A DNA stretch of 64,000 nt from positions 1,302,001-1,366,000 of the forward strand of contig CBDCAI010000004.1 in the NCBI GenBank assembly GCA_965213845.1, read 5' to 3'. Under the pieces are notes generated by a model that saw nothing but the letters and a program-made list of their open reading frames with translations, was not told the origin of the DNA and searched no databases. The stretch is from JBBROS01 sp965213845 (lineage in GTDB: Bacteria > Pseudomonadota > Alphaproteobacteria > Acetobacterales > Acetobacteraceae). A program made the translations under genes and the position numbers. This document shows, piece after piece, positions 1 through 9,887 of the stretch; within the stretch, counting starts at the first letter, position 1; every line of letters starts with the position of its first letter.

Positions 1-1
1 C

Positions 2-1864
2 GTCGTGGTGGACGACAGCGCGGGCGAGCCGCTGGGCGAGACCCCGCCCGGGGCGCTGCTGCGGCTGCTGGCGCAGGCGGTGGCCGCGGGGCTGACCCCG
101 GTTGCGCTGCTGTCGGTGCTGAAACATCCCCTGGTGGCGTTGGGCCTGTCGCTGGCCGAATGCCGCCGGCTGACCCGCCGGCTGGAGATGCGGGTCCTGC
201 GCGGCCCCGCCCCGCCGCCGGGGGTCGCGGGGCTGCGCGCCGTGCTGGCCGGGGCCGACGCGCCGGAGCTGCTGGACTTCGTGGAGCTGATCGCGGCGCG
301 GATGGGGCCGCTGCTGCGGCTCGCGGCGCAGGACGACGCGCCGCCGGCCGAGGCGCTGCTGGCGCTGATCGAGGCGGCCGAGGCGATCGCGGCGACGGCG
401 GAGCGGCCCGGCGCCGGGTGCCTGTGGGCGCTGGAGGAGGGCGAGGCGCTGGCGGAGCACCTGGCTGCGTTGGCCGCGGCGCTGCCGCTGCTGCCGAGCC
501 AGCCGGTGCGGACGCTGCCGGGCCTGCTGGATGCCGGGCTGCAGGGCATGTCGGTCCGCAGTCGCCGGGCGCTGCGCGGGCGCGACGCCTCGGGGCGGGG
601 CGAGCATCCGCGGGTGGCGATCCTGGGGCTGCTGGAGGCGCGGCTGCAGGCCTTCGACGTCGTGGTGCTGGGCAGCCTGGCCGAGGCGGTCTGGCCGCCC
701 GCGGCCGACCCGGGCCCCTGGATGAGCCGGCCGATGCGGAAGGGCGCCGGGCTGCCCTCGCCCGAGGCGGCGGTGGGGCAGATGGCGCACGACTTTTCCA
801 TGCTGGCCTGTGCCGCACCCCTCGTGGTGCTGTCGTGCCCGCGCCGGCGCGACAATGCGCCGACGGTGCCGGCCCGCTGGCTGGTGCGGCTGGAGGCGAT
901 GCTGGGCGGCTATGGCACGGCGCTGCCGCGGAGCCCGGCCGCGTCCTGGGCGGCGGCGCTCGATCAGCCGGCGGGCCCGCCGCAGCCGGTGCTGCCGCCG
1001 CGCCCCTGCCCGCCGCTGGATGCACGGCCGCGCACGCTCTCGGTGACGGAGGTGGAGACCTGGTTGCGCGACCCCTACGGCATCCACGCCAAACATGTCC
1101 TGGGGCTGCGGGCGCTCGATCCGCTGGAACAGGCGGTGGAGAACTCGGATTTTGGCAGCGTGGTGCATGCGGCGATCGCGGCGTGGGTTGCGGCGCTGCC
1201 GCCCACCTACCCGCACGACGCGGCGCCGCTGCTGCGGGCGGCGATGGAGCGGGCGCTGATGGCCCTGCCGCTGCGGCCGGCGCTGGTGGCGTGGTGGCGG
1301 CCGCGGCTGATGCGGATCGCGGAGTGGGTGGCGGCGCAGGAAGGCGCGCGGCGGGTGGCGCGGCCCGGCGTGGTGGCGGCGGTGGAGGTCAGCGGGGTGT
1401 GGGACGTGCCGGGCGTGGGGGTGCCGTTCACGCTGCGGGGCCGGGCGGACCGGATCGAACGGCGGCCGGATGGGCGGCTGGCGCTGCTGGACTACAAGAC
1501 GGGGGTGGTGCCGAAGGCGGGCGACGTGGTGGCCGGGCTGGCGCCGCAGCTGCCGCTGGAGGCGGCGATGGCCGCGGCCGGCGCGTTCGGGCCGACGCTG
1601 GCGGGCGTGGCGGCGGAGCTGACCTACTGGCGGCTGACCGGCGGCTACGTGCCGGGCGAGCCGACGACGCTGTTCAAGGGCGACCCGGCCCGCACGGCGA
1701 CGGAGGCGGAGAACGCGGCGGCGGCGCTGGCCGCCCTGATCGACCAGTTCGACCAGCCGGGGCAGGCCTACCTGTCGCAACCCCACCCCGGCGCCGCCCC
1801 GCGCTTCACGGACTACGCGCAGCTGGCGCGGGTCGCGGAATGGTCGGCGGTGGAGGATGAGTGA
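2..1864 (+). CDS. addB: Double-strand break repair protein AddB, C-terminal part (5' truncated by window)
   Basis: This is the C-terminal ~620 residues of AddB, the helicase-like/nuclease subunit of the AddAB (RecBCD-equivalent) complex that processes DNA ends for RecA. The reading frame is open to the window edge, so the true start lies upstream. The last third carries a PD-(D/E)XK nuclease block: a conserved glutamine/glutamate-rich helix after TEVETWLRDPYG (residues ~348-360) and the LLDYKTG motif near residue 494, matching the AddB C-terminal nuclease. The N-terminal part visible here is the inactivated-helicase region, rich in Leu/Ala. The stop overlaps the addA start by 8 bp, so the two are translationally coupled. 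I am confident of the family because of the addA neighbour and the nuclease motif. Confidence 0.9.
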   Translation, partial: VVVDDSAGEPLGETPPGALLRLLAQAVAAGLTPVALLSVLKHPLVALGLSLAECRRLTRRLEMRVLRGPAPPPGVAGLRAVLAGADAPELLDFVELIAARMGPLLRLAAQDDAPPAEALLALIEAAEAIAATAERPGAGCLWALEEGEALAEHLAALAAALPLLPSQPVRTLPGLLDAGLQGMSVRSRRALRGRDASGRGEHPRVAILGLLEARLQAFDVVVLGSLAEAVWPPAADPGPWMSRPMRKGAGLPSPEAAVGQMAHDFSMLACAAPLVVLSCPRRRDNAPTVPARWLVRLEAMLGGYGTALPRSPAASWAAALDQPAGPPQPVLPPRPCPPLDARPRTLSVTEVETWLRDPYGIHAKHVLGLRALDPLEQAVENSDFGSVVHAAIAAWVAALPPTYPHDAAPLLRAAMERALMALPLRPALVAWWRPRLMRIAEWVAAQEGARRVARPGVVAAVEVSGVWDVPGVGVPFTLRGRADRIERRPDGRLALLDYKTGVVPKAGDVVAGLAPQLPLEAAMAAAGAFGPTLAGVAAELTYWRLTGGYVPGEPTTLFKGDPARTATEAENAAAALAALIDQFDQPGQAYLSQPHPGAAPRFTDYAQLARVAEWSAVEDE

Positions 1865-4800
1865 CGGTGTGCTGACGTCGCCTATCCTGCACCCGGCGGC
1901 CCCGGCCCAGGATGGGCGGGAGGCGCGGGCGAAGGCCGTGCTTCAGCAGGCGCAGGCGTCGGACCCTGCGGTCTCGGCCTTCGTGGAGGCGTCGGCCGGG
2001 TCGGGCAAGACCAAGCTGCTGACCGACCGGATGCTGCGGCTGATGCTGGGCGGCGCGGCGCCGGGGCGCCTGCAATGCCTGACGTTCACGAAGGCGGCGG
2101 CGGCCGAGATGGCGCTGCGGCTGCAGCACCGGCTGGGCATGTGGGCGACGATGGACGACGCCCCGCTGGACGCTCAGCTGCGGGCGCTGGAGGTGGTGCC
2201 GGACGAGGCCCGTCGGACGGCGGCGCGGCGGCTGTTCGCGACGGTGCTGGACCTGCCGGGCGGCATGCGGATCGGGACGATCCACGCCTTCTGCCAGGGC
2301 CTGCTGCGCCGCTTCCCGCTCGAGGCGTCGATCTCGCCGCACTTCCAGCTGGTGGAGGAAGCGGAGGCCGAGGCGGAGATGCAGGCCGCGCGCGAGGACG
2401 TGCTGGCGGCGTCGGACCCGGCCTCCGTCGCCGCGGTGGCCGGGCTGGTGCGGGCGGACGACTTCTCGCGGCTGGTGCATGCCCTGCAGGGGCAGCGGGC
2501 CCGGCTGGCGCCGCTGATGGCGCTGGATGAGGCGGGTCGCGAGGCGGCGGTGTGGCGGGCGGCGCGGGCGACGGCGGCAACGGATGCGGAGGCGGTGGCC
2601 GAGGGTGTCAGCTGGGCCGGGGAGGACGCGCTGCAGGCGGCGCTGGCGCGCATCCAGGCGGAGGGCTCCACGACGGTGCGGGAGCGGGCGCTGTCGATGC
2701 TCGAGTGGCTCAGCGTGTCGGCGGCGCAGCGCGCGGTGCGGTGGGACGAGTGGCTGCTGGAGTTCACCGACAAGGGCGGCAAGCCGCGGAGCTGGGGCAC
2801 GTTCCCCAACCTGAAGCTGCACCAGGCGCACCCCGACATCCGTGCCGTCATCGAGGCGGAGCAGGCGCGGGTGCTGGCGGTGGAGGACACGCGGCGCGCC
2901 ATCCGCTGTGCGGAGGCCACATGCGCGCTGCTGCGGCTGGCGGCCCCGGCGCTGGAGGCCTACGCCGCGGCGAAGGAGCGGGGCGGGCTGCTGGACTACA
3001 CCGACCTGATCGGGCGGACGGAGCGGCTGCTGGAGGACCCTGGCGCGCTCTGGGTGCTGTACAAGCTGGATGGCGGGATCGACCACCTGCTGCTGGACGA
3101 GGTGCAGGACACCGCACCCGAGCAGTGGCGGATCGCGCATCGGCTGACGGAGGAGTTTTTCGCCGGGCAGGGGGCGAAGACGGAGAAGCGGACCTTCTTC
3201 GCGGTGGGGGACCCGAAGCAGAGCATCTACTCGTTCCAGGGTGCCGACCCGGCCGAGTTCACCCGGTCCCGCGCGCAGATGGCAGACCGGGTCGGCCTGT
3301 CGGGCCAGGTGTGGCGCGACGTGGCGCTCGATGTGTCGTTCCGCTCGACGGCGCCGGTGCTGGGCCTGGTGGATGCGGTGTTCCAGGACCCGGTGGCGCG
3401 GGTGGGCGTGGCGGACGGGGCGGCGCTGCGGCACGACGCCGACCGGGCGGGGCATGCGGGCCGGGTGGAGCTGTGGCCGCTGGCCCCGGCGCCGGACCAG
3501 GTGCCGCCCGCGCCCTGGACGGTGCCGCCGGATAATCTGGGCCTGGTGTCCGCGCCGCAGCGGCTGGCGGACGGGATCGCGGCGTCGATCGCCGCCATGC
3601 TGGCGCGCGGGGACCGGCTGGAGAGCCAGGACCGGCTGCTGACGGCGGGCGACATCCTGGTGCTGGTGCGGGCGCGGGGCGCCTTCGCGACAGCGCTGGT
3701 GCGGGCGTTGAAGGCGCGCGGCGTGGCGGTGGCCGGGATGGACCGGCTGAAGCTGACCGAGCAGGTGGCCGTGCAGGATCTGGTGGCCGCGTGCGAGGCG
3801 GTGCTGCTGCCGCAGGACTGCCTGGCGGTGGCCTGCGTGCTGACCAGCCCCCTGGGCGGGCTGACGGATGAGAGCCTGATGGCGCTGGCGTCGGGGAGAA
3901 AGGGGCGGCTGTGGGACACGCTGCGGGACCGGGCGGCGGAACGGCCCGACTGGGCGGCGGCCTGGCGGTTCCTGTCGCAGCTGGCGGCGCGGGCGGACTT
4001 CGTCAGCCCGCATGCGCTGCTGGTGGAGGCGTTGGGCGTGCTGGGCGGCCGGGCGCGGCTGCTGGCGCGGCTGGGGGCGGAGGCGGCCGAGCCGATCGAC
4101 GAGCTGCTGAATGCGGCGCTGACCTTCACCCGGGTGCATCCGCCCAGCCTGCAGGGGTTCCTGCACTGGCTGCGGCAGTCGGGCGCCGAGGTGAAGCGAG
4201 AGGCCGGGGGCGCGGGGGCGGCGCTGCGGGTGATGACGGCGCACGGGGCGAAGGGGCTGCAGGCGCCGCTGGTGATCCTGCCGGACACGGTGGGCCTGCC
4301 GCCGAACCGCGAGACCCTGGCGTGGTGCGAGGACGAGGACGTGGCGGTGCCGCTGTGGTCGCCACGGACGGAGCTGCGCTGCGACGCGTGGCGCACGGCG
4401 GCGGCGGCGGCGCGGGCGCTGCAAATGCGCGAGTACAACCGGCTGCTGTATGTGGCGCTGACCCGGGCGGAGGACCGGCTGATCGTCTGCGGCTGGCAGA
4501 CCCGGGCCAGCTCGGTGCCGGACGACTGCTGGTATGCCATGGTCGAGCGGGGCTTCGGCTTGCTGGAAGCGGTCGCGGCGCCGTTCGAGGATGCGGGCTG
4601 GACCGGGGAGATGCTGGTGCACGATACGCCGCAGCGGGACACCCCGGCGTATCGGCCGGCCGCCGCGGCAACGCTGCAGTCGGCGCTGCCGCCCTGGGCC
4701 GGGCGCCCCGGCCACTGGGTGCCGGCCGCCGCCCCGGAGGAGCCGGCCCTGCCCCGCCCCCTGGCGCCGAGCCGCCCGAGCGGGGCGATGTTCGGCCCGG

Positions 4801-5387
4801 TGCCGGCCGCCACCTCTCCCCTGGTCATGGTCGCCGAAGGCAGGCTGCAAGGCCGGACACAGGGCCAGATGCCGGGGCGGGGGGCCCGCTTCGCGCGGGG
4901 CGTGGCCGTGCACGAGCTGCTGCAGCACCTGCCGAGCGTGGCGGCCAGGGACCGGGCGGCGGCGGCGGCGGCCTATCTGGCCCGCACCGGCCTCGATGCG
5001 CCGACGCAGGCGGACCTGGCGGACCAGGTGATGGCGGTGCTGGACCACGCCGAGCTGGCGCCGCTGTGGGGCCCGGGCTCGCGGGCGGAGCAGCCGCTGT
5101 CGGGGCTGGTGTCGGGCGTGGCCGTGTCGGGCGTGGTGGACCGGATGGTGGTGCTGCCGGACCGGGTGCTGCTGGCCGACTTCAAGACCGGGCGGGCCGC
5201 CCCGGCCGCAGGCGCCGCGCTGCCCGTGCGCTACCTGCGGCAGCTCGCCGCCTATCGGGCGGTGCTGCTGGGGCTGTTCCCCGGCCGCCCGATCCTGTGC
5301 GCGCTGGTCTGGACGGAAGGCGCGGTGGTGACGCCGATCCCCGACGCGCTGCTGGACCGGCACGCGCCGGGGCGGCCGGCGGACTGA
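1857..5387 (+). CDS. addA: Double-strand break repair helicase AddA
   Basis: AddA is the motor and second nuclease subunit of AddAB and acts on double-strand DNA ends in the cytoplasm. The 1176-residue product has the UvrD/Rep superfamily 1 helicase layout: Walker A ASAGSGKT at residues 45-52, Walker B/motif II LLLDEVQD near 411-418, motif III GDPKQSIYSF shortly after, and motif VI with YVALTRAEDRL about residue 870. The C-terminus carries a RecB-type PD-(D/E)XK nuclease with LLADFKTG near residue 1106. Length is typical of alphaproteobacterial AddA (about 1150-1180). The ATG at 1857 lies inside the addB stop region and starts directly before the conserved helicase domain. The gene ends 15 bp before a convergent peptidase gene. 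Confidence 0.95.
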   Translation: MSDGVLTSPILHPAAPAQDGREARAKAVLQQAQASDPAVSAFVEASAGSGKTKLLTDRMLRLMLGGAAPGRLQCLTFTKAAAAEMALRLQHRLGMWATMDDAPLDAQLRALEVVPDEARRTAARRLFATVLDLPGGMRIGTIHAFCQGLLRRFPLEASISPHFQLVEEAEAEAEMQAAREDVLAASDPASVAAVAGLVRADDFSRLVHALQGQRARLAPLMALDEAGREAAVWRAARATAATDAEAVAEGVSWAGEDALQAALARIQAEGSTTVRERALSMLEWLSVSAAQRAVRWDEWLLEFTDKGGKPRSWGTFPNLKLHQAHPDIRAVIEAEQARVLAVEDTRRAIRCAEATCALLRLAAPALEAYAAAKERGGLLDYTDLIGRTERLLEDPGALWVLYKLDGGIDHLLLDEVQDTAPEQWRIAHRLTEEFFAGQGAKTEKRTFFAVGDPKQSIYSFQGADPAEFTRSRAQMADRVGLSGQVWRDVALDVSFRSTAPVLGLVDAVFQDPVARVGVADGAALRHDADRAGHAGRVELWPLAPAPDQVPPAPWTVPPDNLGLVSAPQRLADGIAASIAAMLARGDRLESQDRLLTAGDILVLVRARGAFATALVRALKARGVAVAGMDRLKLTEQVAVQDLVAACEAVLLPQDCLAVACVLTSPLGGLTDESLMALASGRKGRLWDTLRDRAAERPDWAAAWRFLSQLAARADFVSPHALLVEALGVLGGRARLLARLGAEAAEPIDELLNAALTFTRVHPPSLQGFLHWLRQSGAEVKREAGGAGAALRVMTAHGAKGLQAPLVILPDTVGLPPNRETLAWCEDEDVAVPLWSPRTELRCDAWRTAAAAARALQMREYNRLLYVALTRAEDRLIVCGWQTRASSVPDDCWYAMVERGFGLLEAVAAPFEDAGWTGEMLVHDTPQRDTPAYRPAAAATLQSALPPWAGRPGHWVPAAAPEEPALPRPLAPSRPSGAMFGPVPAATSPLVMVAEGRLQGRTQGQMPGRGARFARGVAVHELLQHLPSVAARDRAAAAAAYLARTGLDAPTQADLADQVMAVLDHAELAPLWGPGSRAEQPLSGLVSGVAVSGVVDRMVVLPDRVLLADFKTGRAAPAAGAALPVRYLRQLAAYRAVLLGLFPGRPILCALVWTEGAVVTPIPDALLDRHAPGRPAD

Positions 5388-5402
5388 ATTTGAGCAGAAG
5401 GC

Positions 5403-6689
5403 TCAGGCCGTTTCCTCGAGCCCGCACCAGTCGGCGATGAAGGCGGCGATGGCGAGGGTGGTCTGGCGGAGGGTGTCGAGGTGGCCGCGTTCGTCGAAGC
5501 CGTGGTGGTTCTCGCCGCGCGGGCCGTAGCAGAGTGCCGGCATGCGGTGGTACAGGCCGTAGAAGCGGGTGTCGTTGACGGCGGTGGAGCGGCGTTCCTG
5601 CATGGTGTCGCCCCAGACCTGGTGGTGGGCGGCGGCGAGCGTGGCTTCGGCGTCGGAGCCGGGGTCGAGGACGTAGCCGTCGGCCTGGAAGCCGTTCCAG
5701 ATAAGGTCAGGTGGGTTGTTGGCCATGAAGCCGTCGTTGCGGGCAGCCTGGTCGACGCAGCGGCGGACGCCTTCGCGGGCGGCCTCGAGGGTGGTGCCGG
5801 GCAGCAGGCCGATGCGGCAGTCGACCTCGCACCAGGCGGGGGTGCTGCTGGCCCAGTCGCCGCCGCGGATGACGCCGGGATTGAACTTGATGGGGTCGGG
5901 GATGGCGCCGAACCAGGGGTCGGCCTTGGCCGCCTGGTTGAGTGCCGCGGTGTGGTGCTGCAGCGCTTGGATCAGGTGGAAGGCGGACATGATGGCGTTG
6001 GTGCCGGTGTCGGCGCGCGCCACGTGCACCGGGATGCCGCGGACGCGCAGGCGGAACCACATGACGCCGACATGGGCGCGGGTGATGGTGCCCGCGGTGG
6101 GCTCGGCGATCAGCACGGCGTCGGCACGGTAGCCGCGGGCCAGGGTGCTGAGCGCGCCGTTGCCGGTGCACTCCTCCTCCGTCACGGTCTGCACGGTCAC
6201 GGCGCCGCCCGGCGCGAAGCCGGCGGCGCGGATGGCGTCGAGCGCGAAGACGATGGCCGACACGCCCTGCTTCATGTCGCCGGCACCGCGGCCGTGCATC
6301 CAGCCGTCCTTGACGACGGGCTCGAAGGGCGGCGTGGTCCACAGCTCCAGCGGGCCGGTGGGAACGACGTCGACATGGCCCTGCAGGATCAACGAGCGGC
6401 CGGTGCCTTGCGTGCCTGGGTGGGTGGCGACGATCTGAACGTTGTCGGTGTAGTCGGTGTCCATGACCGGGCTGAAGCCGGGCAGGTTCTGCATGTCGAC
6501 CTCGGCCAGGGTGTAGCGGTCGATCGTGTAGCCGCGGGCGGCGAGCTCGCCGGCGATCCAGTCCTGGCAGGGTGCCTCGTTGCCGCGGGTGGATGGGAAG
6601 CGGACGAGGTCGGCGTACCAGGCGGTCTGGCGGGCGAAGCCCTCGTCCACGGCGTGGCGCAGGCGCTCGAAGATGGCGGCGTCGGGCAT
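5403..6689 (-). CDS. ArgE/DapE-type M20 family deacylase/peptidase
   Basis: A 428-residue zinc-dependent M20 hydrolase, of the group that removes acyl groups from amino acids (ArgE, DapE, aminoacylases). Metal-site motifs are visible: LQGHVDVVP (His-x-Asp) about residues 127-135, the RGAGDMKQG aspartate, the catalytic TEEECTGNGA glutamates, and the terminal GENHHGFDE histidine. An inserted dimerisation domain lies between them. I chose the ATG at 6689 (MPDAAIFERL) over the earlier in-frame ATG at 6725 because the extra 12 residues are low-complexity and basic. It is convergent with addA and divergent from the ketopantoate-reductase-like gene. The exact substrate cannot be read from sequence; acetylornithine, succinyl-diaminopimelate or an N-acyl amino acid are possible. 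Confidence 0.85.
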   Translation of the reverse strand: MPDAAIFERLRHAVDEGFARQTAWYADLVRFPSTRGNEAPCQDWIAGELAARGYTIDRYTLAEVDMQNLPGFSPVMDTDYTDNVQIVATHPGTQGTGRSLILQGHVDVVPTGPLELWTTPPFEPVVKDGWMHGRGAGDMKQGVSAIVFALDAIRAAGFAPGGAVTVQTVTEEECTGNGALSTLARGYRADAVLIAEPTAGTITRAHVGVMWFRLRVRGIPVHVARADTGTNAIMSAFHLIQALQHHTAALNQAAKADPWFGAIPDPIKFNPGVIRGGDWASSTPAWCEVDCRIGLLPGTTLEAAREGVRRCVDQAARNDGFMANNPPDLIWNGFQADGYVLDPGSDAEATLAAAHHQVWGDTMQERRSTAVNDTRFYGLYHRMPALCYGPRGENHHGFDERGHLDTLRQTTLAIAAFIADWCGLEETA

Positions 6690-6774
6690 GGGTCGGGTCC
6701 TCGGTGTGCGGACCGAGGATAGCATCGGGCGCGCGGCGGGCTATGGTCCGTTCTAGATGGCGGTGGAGCGGGCG

Positions 6775-7689
6775 ATGCGGTTGTTGGTGGTGGGCGCCGG
6801 GGCGACGGGCGGGTATTTCGGCGGGCGGCTGGCCCAGGCGGGGCGGGACGTGACGTTCCTGGTGCGGCCGGCCCGGGCGGCCCGGCTGCGGGAGCGGGGG
6901 CTCGAGATCGTGAGCCCGAACGGCGACGCGACGCTGCACCCGGCCATCGTGACGGCGGCGGAGCTGACCGGGCCGTTCGACGCGGTGCTGCTGTCGGTCA
7001 AGGCCTTCTCGCTCGAGGCGGCGATGGCCGACCTGGCCCCGGCGGTGGGGCCCGGGACGATGATCATGCCGGTGCTGAACGGCATGCGGCACGTGGACGC
7101 GCTGCAGGCGCGGTTCGGCGCGGGCGCGGTGATCGGCGGGGTGTGCAAGGTGGCGGCCTCGATCGACGGCGAAGGGCGGATCGTGCAGCTGAACCGGATG
7201 CAGGAGCTGTCGTACGGCGAGCTGGGGGGCGCGGCCTCGGCCCGCACGGCGGCGCTGGACGGCTTCATGCAGGGGGCAGGCTTCGCGACCCGGCTGACCC
7301 CGCGGATCGACCTCGAGATGTGGGAGAAGTGGGTGCTGCTGGCGACCATCGGCGGGGTGACGTGCCTGATGGGCGCCCCGATCGGCGGGATCGAGGCGGC
7401 GGGCGGCGCAGGGGTGGCGCGCGGCTTCCTGCACGAGGCGGCGGCGGTGGCGACGGCGGCGGGGCAGGCGCCGGGGGCGGAGTTCCTGGCCTCCACGGCG
7501 GCGGCGGTCGCGACCAAGGGCTCGCCGCTGAACACCTCGATGTATCGCGACATGCAGGCGGGGCTGGCGGTGGAGGCAGCGCAGATCGTGGGCGACATGG
7601 TGGCCCGGGGCGCGGCGCTGGGAGTGCCGACGCCGCTGCTGGAAGCCGCGTTCGTGCGGTTGCAGGTGTACGAAGCGACGCTGGCCTGA
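6775..7689 (+). CDS. 2-dehydropantoate 2-reductase family protein (PanE/ApbA-like)
   Basis: A 304-residue NAD(P)-dependent reductase of the ketopantoate reductase family, which reduces 2-dehydropantoate to pantoate in coenzyme A synthesis. The N-terminus starts directly with the Rossmann glycine motif LVVGAGATGGYFGG. The central block MPVLNGMRH corresponds to the family PxxNG motif, and EKWVLLATIGGVTCL contains the conserved Lys of the C-terminal helical domain. An ATG at 6757 is also in frame; I prefer 6775 because a GGTGGAG ribosome site precedes it and the Rossmann strand begins at residue 2. Bacteria often carry several PanE paralogues with other 2-keto acid substrates, and there is no other pantothenate gene here, so panE itself is not assigned. 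Confidence 0.8.
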   Translation: MRLLVVGAGATGGYFGGRLAQAGRDVTFLVRPARAARLRERGLEIVSPNGDATLHPAIVTAAELTGPFDAVLLSVKAFSLEAAMADLAPAVGPGTMIMPVLNGMRHVDALQARFGAGAVIGGVCKVAASIDGEGRIVQLNRMQELSYGELGGAASARTAALDGFMQGAGFATRLTPRIDLEMWEKWVLLATIGGVTCLMGAPIGGIEAAGGAGVARGFLHEAAAVATAAGQAPGAEFLASTAAAVATKGSPLNTSMYRDMQAGLAVEAAQIVGDMVARGAALGVPTPLLEAAFVRLQVYEATLA

Positions 7690-7859
7690 ACGCAACCGCG
7701 ACAAACGCCCCGCCCTTCCCTTCGTTTGTGTGCGGTATCGGACATTTGTGTTGACCGTCCCTGGCCTGCACGGCATTCACGGGGATCGTCGGTCGGCCCT
7801 CAGGCAGGAAAACTGGCGCCTGGGCGTTCATGCCCGGCCTGCAGTGCCCCGGGTGTCCC

Positions 7860-8039
7860 ATGCCTCGATACAAGCTGCTGATCCTCGACGATGCCGGCCT
7901 GGTGAAGGATTTCATCGCCTACGCGTGCGACACGGACGAGCAGGCGCGCGCCTATGCGATGGGGCTGCTGAACCGGGAGGCGGCTGTAGAGGTCTGGTGG
8001 GAGCGGCAGCTGGTCGCGCGGGTCGTGAAGGGCGGTTGA
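7860..8039 (+). CDS. Small uncharacterised protein (59 aa)
   Basis: I do not recognise this gene. The 59-residue product (MPRYKLLILDDAGLVKDF...) begins with a beta-strand-like KLLILDD stretch, continues as an Asp/Glu/Ala-rich helix, and ends with a basic tail VARVVKGG. This looks like a small cytoplasmic alpha/beta protein. The in-frame ATG at 7830 would add CPGC to the N-terminus but lacks a good ribosome site. It lies alone between the ketopantoate-reductase-like gene and the ABC importer. Codon usage has the strong G/C third-position bias of true genes here, which is the main support. Confidence 0.55.
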   Translation: MPRYKLLILDDAGLVKDFIAYACDTDEQARAYAMGLLNREAAVEVWWERQLVARVVKGG

Positions 8040-8197
8040 CGCTGCGGGAGGCAGGGCCCCTTATCCGCGTGCCGGGCGGGGCCGCAGGATGGCATGGCGC
8101 TTGAATGGCGGCATGTCATCGGCCGAACCGATCCGGCCGCCGACGCAGAACCCTGAAGCGCCTGGGCGATGGCCCATCCCGACAAGGAGACCCCCGC

Positions 8198-9886
8198 ATG
8201 GTCCGTGCCCTGATTGCCGCCTTCCTGCTGGTGCCCGGCCTGATCGGGCCTTCGCCGGGGGGCAGCGCGGCCCGGGCGCAGACGAAGACGGAGCTGCTGT
8301 TCCTGACGGAGGACGTGCCGGCGGGCCTGGACTACGACGGGCCCGCGGTCTCGATCGGGACGTCGCAGACCGGGTTCCTGAACATGCTGGAGCCGATGAT
8401 CTACTACCCCTATGGCGAGACGGTGGAGGGGGTCCGCAAGCTCGACTTCAACAAGCACGAGCCGCGGCTGGCGGAACGCTGGGAGTATGACGCGGCGGCG
8501 CTGACCTGGACGTTCCATCTGCGTCATGGGGTGAAAAGCTGTGCGGGCAACGAGTTCACCGCCGACGACGTGATCTACAGCTGGCAGCGGGCCAAGAGCG
8601 TGTCGGGCGCCTCGCCGGTGGGCTGGTTCATCGGCAGCATCGCCGGGCTGAAGGGCTTCACGCGGGACGTGTTCAAGCCGGGGGCGGACAAGAGTCTGGG
8701 CGACGCGGTGGAGAAGGTGGACGACTACACCGTCGTGTACCGGCAGTCGGCGCCGAACCGCTTATTCTTCGTCGCGATGGGCGTCTATTCGTCCTACCCG
8801 TTCGACAGCAAGGAGATGAAGGCGCACGCGACCGAGGCGGACCCCTGGAGCCACATCTACGCCAACACGGTGAACGTGCCGGCGTTCGGGCCCTATTGCC
8901 TGGAGCGTTGGGTGCGGGACGACGAGTTCGTGCTGACGGCGAACCCCAACTACTACCGCGGCAAGCCGGCGATCGAGCGGGTGGTGATCAAGAAGGTGCC
9001 GCAGAGCAGCAACCGGCTGCTGACCCTGCGTGCCGGGCGTGCGGACCTGACGCAGCGGCTGACGGCGCGGGAGTATGCCAGCCTGAAGACGGCGGCGGGG
9101 GTGACGGTGTCGGGGATCATCGGCAACGAGACGCTGTTCCTGAGCCTCAACTTCAAGACGCCGCCGTTCGACAACCCGAAGCTGCGGCAGGCGATCGCCT
9201 ATGCGATGCCGTACCAGCAGATCGCGGCCGTGGGCTACAGCGGCGCGGCGCGGCGGTGGGAGGCGCATATCCCGACCAGCTTCAACGGCTACCTCAAGCC
9301 CTCGACCCAGTACACGACGGACCTGCCGAAGGCCAAGCAGCTGCTGGCGGAGGCCGGGTTCCCGGACGGCAAGGGGCTCGAGGCGTTCGGCGCCAGCTTC
9401 CGCCTGGCCTTCACGGCGGAGCGGGAGAGCACGCTGGGGCCGATCGCGACCGTGATCCAGTCGGCGTTGAAGGACGCGGGCATCCCGGTGGAGCTGGACC
9501 CGATGCCGCAGACGCAGTTCACCGACCGGCGCATGGTCAAGAAGGACATGCCGATGAGCATCTCGGACGTGGAGAAGGCGGTCGGGCCGGACGCGACCTA
9601 CACGCTGATGCTGTACTTCGTCAGCCCGGCGGCGGGCGGCGTCACCAACATGGTCAACTACAGCAACCCCGAGGTCGACCGGCTGTGGGGCGAGGCGCGC
9701 AACGAGATGGACGACGCGCGGCAGAGGGTGCTGCTGCAGACCCTGCAGGACACGATCCAGCGGGAGCTGGCCTGGGTGCCGATCCTGGAGACCCGCACGC
9801 AATGGGCGTTCCGCAGCACCCTGCACGGCATCACCTGGCATCCGGACAACTCGGTGCGCTTCTATGACCTGAGCTTCGACAAGTAG
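8198..9886 (+). CDS. ABC transporter substrate-binding protein, peptide/opine (SBP family 5)
   Basis: A 562-residue periplasmic binding protein of the DppA/OppA family that delivers short peptides, opines or related solutes to the permeases encoded next. A Sec signal peptide is visible (MVRALIAAFLL...GGSAARAQ, cleavage after about residue 30). The family hallmarks follow: the block with RHGVKSCAGNEFTADDVIYSWQR is the SBP_bac_5 signature, then QRLTAREYASL and the C-terminal hinge region. The ATG at 8198 is chosen because AAGGAGA lies 8 bp upstream and the signal peptide starts there; earlier in-frame starts give an arginine-rich leader. It is the first gene of an apparent operon (8198-15532). 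The ligand is unknown; the coupled flavoprotein suggests a methylated or otherwise reduced/oxidised nitrogen compound. Confidence 0.88.
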   Translation: MVRALIAAFLLVPGLIGPSPGGSAARAQTKTELLFLTEDVPAGLDYDGPAVSIGTSQTGFLNMLEPMIYYPYGETVEGVRKLDFNKHEPRLAERWEYDAAALTWTFHLRHGVKSCAGNEFTADDVIYSWQRAKSVSGASPVGWFIGSIAGLKGFTRDVFKPGADKSLGDAVEKVDDYTVVYRQSAPNRLFFVAMGVYSSYPFDSKEMKAHATEADPWSHIYANTVNVPAFGPYCLERWVRDDEFVLTANPNYYRGKPAIERVVIKKVPQSSNRLLTLRAGRADLTQRLTAREYASLKTAAGVTVSGIIGNETLFLSLNFKTPPFDNPKLRQAIAYAMPYQQIAAVGYSGAARRWEAHIPTSFNGYLKPSTQYTTDLPKAKQLLAEAGFPDGKGLEAFGASFRLAFTAERESTLGPIATVIQSALKDAGIPVELDPMPQTQFTDRRMVKKDMPMSISDVEKAVGPDATYTLMLYFVSPAAGGVTNMVNYSNPEVDRLWGEARNEMDDARQRVLLQTLQDTIQRELAWVPILETRTQWAFRSTLHGITWHPDNSVRFYDLSFDK

Positions 9887-9887
9887 C

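Noticed and set aside
1806..5363. A 1185-residue open frame antisense to addA
   Set aside because: It is Arg/His/Pro-rich and mirrors the codon bias of addA; it has no motif or start signal. In this GC-rich DNA long antisense frames are common artefacts.
7751..7779. TTGACC ... CATTCA as promoter of the 59-aa gene
   Set aside because: The -10 box is poor and the distance to the start is long; the match is not better than chance.
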